This document shows, in pieces, positions 56,871 to 64,000 of a stretch of DNA of 64,000 nt. This DNA comes from Neurospora crassa OR74A (taxonomy: Eukaryota > Ascomycota > Sordariomycetes > Sordariales > Sordariaceae): positions 4,836,001-4,900,000 of the forward strand of contig NC_026505.1 in the NCBI RefSeq assembly GCF_000182925.2, given 5' to 3'. The notes below the pieces were generated by a model, which was given only the letters and a program-made list of their open reading frames with translations, was not told the origin of the DNA and made no database searches. Made by a program: the position numbers and the translations under genes. Position 1 is the first letter of the stretch. Every line of letters begins with the position of its first letter.

Positions 56871-59618
56871 TTACTTGAGGAAGCGATCGAAGCCCTCAAA
56901 ATCCTGGAAAAAATCGTCTTCCGTCTTGGCTTTTGAGCTTTTCCAAACGCTTGAGCTTTGCGCATCTGGGACTAGATTGGCGTCTGCTTCCTCTTGTTGC
57001 TGTCGATGTTGATGTTTAAGTTTTGTGGCGAACGGTGGCCTACCGCCGGGGCCATACTTCACCCACAGCTTGCTCCCCACCGCATACTCGCGTTTGTAAG
57101 GTATGAACAGTTCTGGCTGGGACTGTTTCAGCTTGAGCTTCCACTCCTTCATTGAGTGGTGAACCAACTCGGGCAAACGTTCCAGGACGTAGGAACCCCA
57201 GGCAAAATTGCACAACCTGATGGCTTCTTTGAGCGAAAGCGTCTCCCTCAGTTTCGGGGTAACATAGTGATGCCCGTGTTTCGGGGGCCGGTGAAAACGC
57301 TTGATCTCGCCTGAAACCAAAAGTACGGTGAGAGCCGGGACAATTACTGAGCGCGCCCAAGAGTCATCGGCCCGCACTCCCTTCTCCTTGAGCATTGCTA
57401 CGAGCTTGATGCCTCGGGCGAAGAAGAAGTGTTCTGGCTTCGAAAATTCTGTTGCATCCCGAGGCATGCCGCGGGAACTGCGAAAACCCCAGCGGATGAT
57501 TGACCCCAGGAGCTCCCTACCAAAAACCAAATGCAGTGGATGGTAGGGACTCGTTGTGCTCATTCCGGATGGAAGGCTCATAAACCTTTCTGACTTGGGC
57601 AATTGCTGAGCGACTGCGTCGGGTAGATCGAGTTTGTGAACTCGGAAAAAGCCCCCCTCGGGTCCCAGAGTACCCTCATAGAAACTAACAATGTCCAATG
57701 CAAGATCGTCGCGCTCGTCATGCAGTCCTTCACGTCCGAGTCTGAAAAGAATGATCTGAGAAGCCTTGGACGCGAGAGGATATCCGAATCGTAGAAGCCG
57801 TCTATACATGGTGGCATAGGAGGAAATGTCCACGCCATCTTTCGCAGGCCGTGGTACTATTTCTTCGCATACATGTTTTGATATGGCATCGGCCGTAGAG
57901 TGCATCATTTCGATATTTCCATCGGCCATAATATCCAAGAAGCCAACCATATGTGAAGCGCTGTTGGCTTTCAAACAGACCAACAATGCTTCATTCGTTG
58001 ACTCTTTCAGAATCTGCCTTGTGTTGAGATGGCTAGCTTCCACAAGGAGCCGACAGAGCATAAAGTCTCCCTCCGCAGCAGCAAAACTCAGGAATGAAGG
58101 GTGCTTGGCGAAGTTGTCAAATTCTTCCGGATGCATGGTTGTATTGACAAGACCGTCAAACAGGTCCTCGTCGCCAACTGTAGCAAAGTGCTGTAGTGTT
58201 TTCGAATAGCTCGAGTTACCAATTCCGATTCCAGACTCTTGCAGCTGTGCAATGTGATGAAGGAGTCGGCCAGGGGAGGGTTCGCGCCGGGCTATAGACT
58301 GTAACGAAAGTGGCCCGATTTCAGAAAAGCCGAGAGTCGAGATTGTACCAATGATGGTTTCGATGGAGAAGTTGAGGGTCGCAAACCATCTAGCGCCCAA
58401 GCTGTCATTATCTGTTTGTTCTTTGATGCCGAAGATATTACCCAGACCCTTGGAGATCTGGTAGTTGAAGTTGATACCAACTTGCGACTTGTCGTCCCTT
58501 AACAGGCTGTTCAGGTCTGCACTACTTGGAAGCGCAGCTTTACTCGGCGGTATAAGGAAGGATTGTTCTTTGTCAGTCAACTGGATTTTCGGATGAAAGC
58601 CGACCAAGAACTGTAAGAATGGCCGCGAAGCTTCGGTTGTTGGCAAGTCGTTGTGAGAAATAAACAGCCGACGCCAATCACGGGCAATACCTTCCTCTCC
58701 TTGGGCGAAGAGGTAAGGAATCATCTCGTCGTAGAGGTTTTGGCGGACACTCGTCATGTACAGTGCTTGTAGGATTTCTCGAACCTTTGCGTCTGAATTA
58801 GTGATGAACTGCTTCAGCACGTGGGTAAGGGGTTCTGAGTCGGAGCAAAACGACGAGCTTAGGCGTAAGTGCCAAAGCAGCGTTGACTGTGTATCCTGTT
58901 GTGCTATGAAGAAAGATACAACACCTGCGTAGAGGTTTGGCCAAAGGACTCCGCGGTCACTGTGGAGCCACTCAGCATAGGACCAAGCACTGTGCAGTGT
59001 TGCTTGATCGTGAACGGCCACATCTAGTATTGCTTGCCAGAATTTCTCGGCAGTTGAGCCTTCCACTTCCGTCAAGGTTCGCCGTTTTTGCAGACCCTCG
59101 AGAACTGCTGCAACTCCGGCATCTCCTTCGGTGCGCTGGCGGTGCTCAAGTATGCACGACCAAAGGGTGATGTCGTTCGCATACTGTGGCCAGTCAACCA
59201 GTCGCGGCTTTCCATTTTCGGGCGAATCTGCGTGGACATCACACTGGAAGCGCAAGTCTTCCTCGGTGGCCGTCAAGACATCCCAATCGTCACGGTTGAA
59301 GGGCTGGTTAGCGATGCGGGATGACCGAAAGCCCGACCATGCTGACAGGTCGTGTGTGGTAGACGCTTGGCCTGGTAGCGCCTGCACTGCCGAGCCCCGT
59401 GCCTTCTTTGTATTCCGAACACCGTGGTCCTCTTCCGCCGCCAAAGTCTCCGAAAGTGCGTATGCCGTCAACGACCGCGACCAGCACGCGCTCGTTGAAA
59501 AGTTGACGCATGATGGTAGTCCAGACGCCTGTAAGTGCACAGCGTCCGTGTATAAGTGCGATATGGTGGAGCGGCGCGAGCGAGCTACATGTCGCAGCAC
59601 AGGAGGCACGACTCGCAT
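56871..59618 (-). CDS. Uncharacterised mitochondrial-type protein (possible organellar gene-expression factor)
   Basis: One uninterrupted frame from ATG 59618 to TAA 56871, giving 915 aa. An apparent start 24 bp further up is GTG and is rejected. The N-terminus MRVVPPVLRHVARSRRST is basic, with no acid residues, and is followed by a possible cleavage region near FSTSACWSR, typical of a mitochondrial presequence. The body looks all-helical, with degenerate repeat-like segments (for example DEMIPYLFAQGEEGIARDWR and ATMYRRLLRFGYPLASKASQ). These suggest an alpha-solenoid such as a divergent PPR protein, but I cannot identify clear 35-residue repeats. The C-terminus is basic and Gln-rich and ends EDFEGFDRFLK-like. 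It shares a 0.7-kb divergent promoter with cox7, which supports a mitochondrial role. A translational activator or RNA-maturation factor is a guess from this context, not a recognised family. Confidence 0.8.
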   Translation of the reverse strand: MRVVPPVLRHVARSRRSTISHLYTDAVHLQASGLPSCVNFSTSACWSRSLTAYALSETLAAEEDHGVRNTKKARGSAVQALPGQASTTHDLSAWSGFRSSRIANQPFNRDDWDVLTATEEDLRFQCDVHADSPENGKPRLVDWPQYANDITLWSCILEHRQRTEGDAGVAAVLEGLQKRRTLTEVEGSTAEKFWQAILDVAVHDQATLHSAWSYAEWLHSDRGVLWPNLYAGVVSFFIAQQDTQSTLLWHLRLSSSFCSDSEPLTHVLKQFITNSDAKVREILQALYMTSVRQNLYDEMIPYLFAQGEEGIARDWRRLFISHNDLPTTEASRPFLQFLVGFHPKIQLTDKEQSFLIPPSKAALPSSADLNSLLRDDKSQVGINFNYQISKGLGNIFGIKEQTDNDSLGARWFATLNFSIETIIGTISTLGFSEIGPLSLQSIARREPSPGRLLHHIAQLQESGIGIGNSSYSKTLQHFATVGDEDLFDGLVNTTMHPEEFDNFAKHPSFLSFAAAEGDFMLCRLLVEASHLNTRQILKESTNEALLVCLKANSASHMVGFLDIMADGNIEMMHSTADAISKHVCEEIVPRPAKDGVDISSYATMYRRLLRFGYPLASKASQIILFRLGREGLHDERDDLALDIVSFYEGTLGPEGGFFRVHKLDLPDAVAQQLPKSERFMSLPSGMSTTSPYHPLHLVFGRELLGSIIRWGFRSSRGMPRDATEFSKPEHFFFARGIKLVAMLKEKGVRADDSWARSVIVPALTVLLVSGEIKRFHRPPKHGHHYVTPKLRETLSLKEAIRLCNFAWGSYVLERLPELVHHSMKEWKLKLKQSQPELFIPYKREYAVGSKLWVKYGPGGRPPFATKLKHQHRQQQEEADANLVPDAQSSSVWKSSKAKTEDDFFQDFEGFDRFLK

Positions 59619-60321
59619 AATGGAATTGTGGCCGCTCGACACAGAGAATTGGGCATATGAGCGGCGGGGACTCTTCTTAGCGGCTGTCTGATGCGATCAT
59701 GTTCATTTTCTTTTTCGCTTCGAGGTTGCCGCTGGGTTATTTGGCGTCGTTGTTCGTATCGTTCGTATAGATCGCGAGGTACCTGGGGCTTCGTTGACTG
59801 ACTCGAGTTCTGGGGTATCGCGGGCGGTCCATCCCACGGATGGGGTTGTGAGGGGATGTGGAAACTCCTCGGGCTGGAAGCTTTGACGTTCTGGAGTGGA
59901 GGGGACACAAAAGTGGAGGGGACCTTGCAGGTGTGGCCGGGGATCGCTCCCTAACTTGCTTCTTAGTCATCCTACGATCATGTGTTTCAATCCCCCATCC
60001 TTCCCGGCAGGCAGTGAGTCTGCTGAGCTGCTCAGTCTGAAGGTCAATGTCGAGGCATCAGCAGCAGCTGAAAGCTGTGAGCACTGACCAAACCTTACAC
60101 CTGGCAAACAGGCAGGCAGGCAGAGCTTCCGCCGTCGGGTCTGCAGTCTCCACCATCCACAAGTCCGTGCACCACAGGAAGCCCCGAGCCGAGAAACCTG
60201 AAGCAGTGAGAGGTTCAAAGCTAACTCTCCGTCCTTTCCACGCATTCGACATCATCACACCAACCCCTCGCATCACCCCCCCGGAATCTTCCACCCAACG
60301 ACCCCCGACAACAATTTCAAG
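59619..60321. promoter_or_regulatory. Bidirectional promoter of two mitochondrial genes
   Basis: The 703 bp between two divergent start codons must carry both promoters: cox7 on the plus strand and the uncharacterised mitochondrial-type gene on the minus strand. I see no TATA box. A shared promoter would co-express the pair. Confidence 0.55.
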
Positions 60322-60890
60322 ATGCCGTAAGCTTCTCCCCTCCGGCTGCGAGCTCCTCGACGATCCGACGACCCTCCAGCGACTGCGCGCATTGCGGACG
60401 CCGCCCCAGGTCCAATTACCTGTCGTCATGACGCACTATTGTTCGTCGTACGATTTTGGAATCCCAGGCTAACAGCTCTCTTTCTTCCCCGACTGCAGCG
60501 GCCTCGTCAACGCCCCCAACCACGTCCCCGAGAAGCAGCGCTACTACCAGCAGGCCTTCAAGAACCACACCCGCCTCTGGAAGATTGTGAGTTGAAGTCG
60601 ACACTTGAGGATGGTTGGGGAATCAACAGATGGGAAGGAGGAGAGGGAGAGACGGAGAGGGAGGTTTTGTCGGGATAAGGGCTGATGACAAAATCGCGAA
60701 CAGGGCCCTCGCAGCGGCATCATCATGACCACCTTCAACATTGCCATGTGGGGTACCTTCGGCGGTGCGTATACCTTCATTGATGGCTTATCGCTTCGTC
60801 CTTGCTCCTTCCGCTAACTGTACATCAGCTTCCATGTACGCCATGTCCCGCAAGGTTCTCGGCTACAACACCTGGTTCTCGGAGGATTAA
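60322..60890 (+). CDS. cox7: Cytochrome c oxidase subunit VII (Cox7-like)
   Basis: Four exons: 60322-60326, 60499-60586, 60704-60764 and 60829-60890, giving only 71 aa. It is too short and too split to show as one open frame. The product starts MPGLVNAPNHVPEKQRYYQQ, continues AFKNHTRLWKIGPRSG, then has one membrane helix (IIMTTFNIAMWGTFGASMYAM), and ends GYNTWFSED. The LWxxxPRS box just before the helix matches the Cox7/VIIa pattern (yeast LWWRHPRS), where a small single-helix subunit sits in the inner membrane at the edge of complex IV. The first exon holds just ATG plus two bases. The third intron ends with branch site GCTAAC. All junctions are GT-AG and the phases agree. It is divergent from another mitochondrial-type gene. 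Another small inner-membrane subunit is the main alternative. Confidence 0.82.
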
Positions 60891-61310
60891 ATTAGCCGTC
60901 CTACCACGATAGTCAACGAAGGCGGTGCTACTGGTCATGATAGAAGCACGAGAATCCCTTTGAATATGTGTATAGTCGCAAAGAGCAGCATAGATGGCGG
61001 CAGAGGGCAGGCCGCTTTGGGTGATACCTCCAAGAAGTAGGCCGCCACGCCGATATTCCCTATTTGCATCATGGATTCCACCGACCACCTTTGGGAGAGC
61101 TACTGTAACCGTGGAAATCGTGATCCATTGGGTCTCGGCGCTTCGATTACCAAGCTCCAAACACTGATGGCTGCAGCTGTCAAGTCTTTTCTATCATTAC
61201 AAAATTATGGCTTTTTGGCCATGGGGCAGTAGTGGCCATGGAGGTGTGAAACCTGTGAATAGTGGTAACCAGGCGTTCCCTTTGTCATGGGGGCAGATCA
61301 AGTAAGCGCT
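60891..61310. other. Convergent 3' spacer between cox7 and the clathrin light chain gene
   Basis: 420 bp holding both 3' UTRs. No gene and no strong repeat is seen. Confidence 0.65.
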
Positions 61311-62205
61311 TTAAATCCCCGAGGCACCGGGGGCCTTTTCGTCCTTCTTTAGGCTTATCAGGAGCTCACGGAAACGCTCCTTGCCGGAACCAGCAGCACC
61401 GCCCTTAGCTCCCTTGCCGCTAACGTCAACCAGCTTGGCAATGCGCTCCCAGCTCGTGCCTCCCGATGTGGTGTCCTCGCGGCTGGCAAGGAACTCCTCG
61501 GCCTCCTTGCGGGTCTGCCCAATGGCCTTCTCCTTCTTGTTGTTGTAGTTCTCGTAGAATTCGTCAATGTTCTTCTGCGCCTCCGCGATGGTCTCGGCTC
61601 TCTGGGCGGCGAACTGCTCCGCCCGCTTGGCAAGCTTCGCATCACGCTTCTCGCGCCACTCTCTGATCACCTCGGGCTCTTGCTCCTCCTGGGCGTATGG
61701 CGCATATCCAGAGTTGTAGGTGACGGAAGGACCGGCGCCAGTGATGGTACCGCCTGGCGCAACAGACTAAAGTGAAGATGCCCCATGTTAGAACCCAAGA
61801 CCATGATTACGTGCTGTGTCGACATCTTTGGTATCATCATTATTTAGTCGTACCTCGTTGCCTGCGGAAAGGTCGGGGAACTGGCTCTCGAAAGCAGCGC
61901 TAGTCTCAAGGCCAGCGCCGGCGCCAGCGGAGGAGTCAAGGCCACCCCCTAGGAGGTCGTTGTCATCGTCGAAACCAGCATCCTCAACTGTCGCAAATTG
62001 GTTGGCATCGTCGCCGAGAAGCGCCTTTTCGCGCTCGAGGAAGTTGGAGGCCGAGGGGCTTCCAGAACCCTCCTTGATCTCGGTCTGGGCTTTTGTGGGG
62101 GTTTGAATGTTAGCAGGCAGTAACAGCAAGGTAAGGGGATCTCCAAACAACGCCAAGCTTACCGCCGGAGTCGAACTCCTCCAGCGAGGGGAATCTGTCA
62201 GCCAT
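61311..62205 (-). CDS. clc1: Clathrin light chain
   Basis: Exons on the minus strand: 62205-62163, 62089-61854 and 61766-61311, giving 244 aa. The protein starts MADRFPSLEEFDSG and has an acidic, Gly/Ser-rich N-terminal half with the EDAGFDDDNDLLGG stretch. A long coiled coil at about residues 125-195 (VIREWREKRDAKLAKRAEQF onward) is the heavy-chain-binding region. The fungal C-terminal signature is WERIAKLVD, then RFRELLISLKKDEKAPGA. Light chains regulate assembly of clathrin coats on the Golgi, endosomes and plasma membrane. The introns (73 and 87 nt) join in phase. The gene is divergent from the Rtt103-like gene. Family, length and both ends fit, so the call is firm. Confidence 0.95.
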
Positions 62206-63224
62206 GATGTGGGTGGTGTGATTTGACTTTTGGTAGATCGGCGCGAACGGACAAGACTGGAGGCTGGAGAAGTGGACTGAAAAACGGAAATATTGGGTAG
62301 GACGGAGGATCGAAGAAAGCTGCGAAACAGGCAAGGTGTTTCGTTGTTTGATGGAAGTGTCTTTTGGTGTTGGTGTTGCACTGCGGGAGTCCGAGTTGCA
62401 GCCCACCCCAGCGCTCCTGATCGCGCCAGGTTCCAGGTTGCGACGGGACGCCACTCACAGCGGCCACTGGGGCACTTTGGCACTTGTCCACAGTAACAGC
62501 GACCCTCTTGGGCCTCTCCATTTGGCCAGGGGAAGCCGTAGAGGTAGTAACAGCTACCTTTAGGTACCGGCAGGCAACTCCATTGTCTGCGTGCGGCAGG
62601 CGTTCCGTTGTCCCTCTTCCCCTGCCTGCCCTCGCATTGGACGGATGGAGGAAGCTCCAACGTCTGCTTCGTTCCGTCCCACCACCTCCCGTCGACAACT
62701 TCTTTCTTCCTTCTTCTTCTTTTTCTTCTTCTTCTTCTTCCTTTCATCAACAACATTCAGCACTCACCTCGCTGTGGTTTCAGTTGTTTGTCACAGAGCA
62801 TCCAGATCACGCTCATTTGCGCTTTGCACTGCAAACTCTTCCTGGTGACAGCATTGGTAATAGCAGGGAAACGACTCCGGTGTAGTTGGACCACAGAGCT
62901 TGACTAGGTGCTTAGTTCGTGCTGAGCACTTCTCTCTTGCCGTCATCTAGTGTGTTGTGTTGATAGTCCACGCTTCTGCCATTTGAGGTTGTTCCCAAGG
63001 GCTTTCGATCCATATTCTAGATCACCACTCGGCCGCGTCTGGAGTCCCTGCTACTTACACGCAAACATCACGGATACCTTTTCGTACTGCTGTAGATGAG
63101 TTCTGAATAAACCCGACACCGCATATCTTGAACATCTGCCCCGTCCATCACACCCACCAACCAACCAACCATCAACAACCACTTTTTCCAACACTTTCCA
63201 ACAAATTTCGCCTAAAGCTTCACC
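62206..63224. promoter_or_regulatory. Divergent promoter between clc1 and the Rtt103-like gene
   Basis: 1.0-kb spacer with a (CTT)n-type pyrimidine tract at about 62702-62745 and a CA-rich leader (63145-63220) before the plus-strand ATG. Both promoters must lie here. No gene is seen. Confidence 0.55.
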
Positions 63225-64000
63225 ATGGCGTATAACGAGGATGCTGTGCTCTCTAAGCTCTCTGCACTCACTGAGACTCACGAGAGCATTGCAACCACCG
63301 CTCAGTGGATCATGTTCCATCGGTAAGCTCCCGCTGCCCACGACCGACGACCGCATTCACCTGCTGTTTGATGTCTCGACCGCCGAACTGACTGTTGATG
63401 TATCTTAGGCGACATGCTGCCCAGACTGTCCATCTCTGGTTGACCAAGCTGAAGGACCTCCCCAGTCCCAAGAGGCTCAACATGATTTATCTTGCAAACG
63501 GTGCGTGCATTTCCCAGGCTCTCCCACATAGGCTGCATGTGATGTGCATCCCCCGGCGTTCGTTCTGGGTTTCTTTCTTCTCGTTTGGGACTGAATGCTG
63601 ACTTTATTCGTCTTTCTCATAGAGGTGACGCAGCAATCCAAAGCTCGCAACAAGGATGACTTCCTTCAGGCTTTCTCTCCATTCATCGCAGATGCAACCG
63701 CGTTGTCTTATAAGGGCGCCTCGTCAGACATCCAGAACAAGCTCCGAAGGGTTGTTGATGTTTGGAGAGAACGCAAGATATTCCCCATAGAAGTCCAGGA
63801 CGCCATAGACTCTCGACTAAGAGGTAAGCCGTGGCCTCAGCCCTTCCGCAGACAAGCTACTAACTTGTTCAATCCAGAGCTTGACTCAGCCCGCTCCGGT
63901 GGAACAATGTTCGGTTCCACATCGTTGTCGTCGCCAGCTGCAGCGGTGCCTCCAGAGTTGGCACCCTTGGTTACCTCACAGCAGGCAGTTTCCAAGAGTG
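63225..64000 (+). CDS. rtt103: Rtt103/RPRD-like protein with CTD-interacting domain (partial)
   Basis: Exons 63225-63322, 63409-63500, 63623-63823 and 63878 to the window end. The 3' part is missing; 171 codons are visible. The N-terminal ~130 residues form a CID: LSALTETHESIATTAQWIMF, RRHAAQTVHLWLTKL, then RLNMIYLANEVTQQSKARNK, FLQAFSPFIADATAL and VDVWRERKIFPIEV. CID proteins bind phosphorylated heptad repeats of the RNA polymerase II tail. Rtt103 binds Ser2-phosphorylated repeats and helps the Rat1 exonuclease at transcription termination. The RLxxIYLANEV spacing fits Rtt103/RPRD better than Pcf11 or Nrd1, which usually differ downstream. The last intron has a perfect TACTAAC branch site. 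Full identification needs the part beyond the window. Confidence 0.88.

Noticed and set aside
59619-59642. Eight-residue extension of the 915-aa mitochondrial-type protein
   Set aside because: The apparent start is GTG. The ATG at 59618 begins a typical presequence.

Overview
The window is nuclear DNA of a filamentous ascomycete (Pezizomycotina), most probably a Sordariomycete. The grounds are short GT-AG introns (56-202 nt) with CTRAC-like branch sites, long CT-rich leaders, abundant CCTA/TAGG microsatellites, an intron-rich set of conserved eukaryotic housekeeping genes, and fungus-specific families (a SAT4/PTH11-like rhodopsin-fold receptor, a secreted AA7-type flavo-oxidase and a Ure2-like glutathione transferase). 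The exact genus cannot be read from the sequence. I saw no rRNA, tRNA, CRISPR array or intact transposon.

Layout. 1-9.4 kb: spacer with no convincing gene. It holds a 25-bp-stem hairpin and a TATA box followed by a mini-ORF. 9.4-20.2 kb: a divergent pair, cse1 (importin-alpha exporter, minus) and tsc2 (tuberin RapGAP, plus), sharing a 2.7-kb promoter/leader region. 20.2-24.9 kb: spacer with a 26-G tract and a degenerate ~175-bp tandem repeat. 24.9-26.2 kb: five-exon seven-helix membrane protein (minus). 26.2-31.5 kb: spacer very rich in the 7-mer TACACTA/TAGTGTA. 31.5-38.3 kb: three plus-strand genes, for an AA7-like FAD oxidase, a Ure2-type GST and the branchpoint-binding protein BBP/SF1. 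39.4-41.4 kb: Dcr2-like membrane metallophosphatase (minus). 44.1-48.8 kb: single-exon 1565-aa protein with a long disordered N-terminus and a C-terminal class I methyltransferase-like domain (minus). 48.8-56.9 kb: an 8-kb spacer. 56.9-64 kb: a compact block with an unrecognised mitochondrial-type protein (minus) divergent from cox7 (plus), then clathrin light chain (minus) divergent from an Rtt103/CID-domain gene (plus) that runs off the window.

How the genes fit together. Most genes serve core cell functions: nuclear transport (cse1), TOR signalling (tsc2), splicing (BBP), unfolded-protein-response phosphatase (dcr2), respiration (cox7 and possibly its neighbour), endocytosis (clathrin light chain) and transcription termination (rtt103). 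There is no biosynthetic cluster and no clear mobile-element island. The more unusual signals are non-coding or regulatory. They are the dispersed TACACTA motif, the hairpin, an overlapping uORF at the tsc2 start, and a second 3' splice site inside a BBP intron that would make a truncated, KH-less product.

All exon boundaries were assigned by eye from splice consensus, reading frame and family similarity. Counts of motifs are by eye and are minimum counts.
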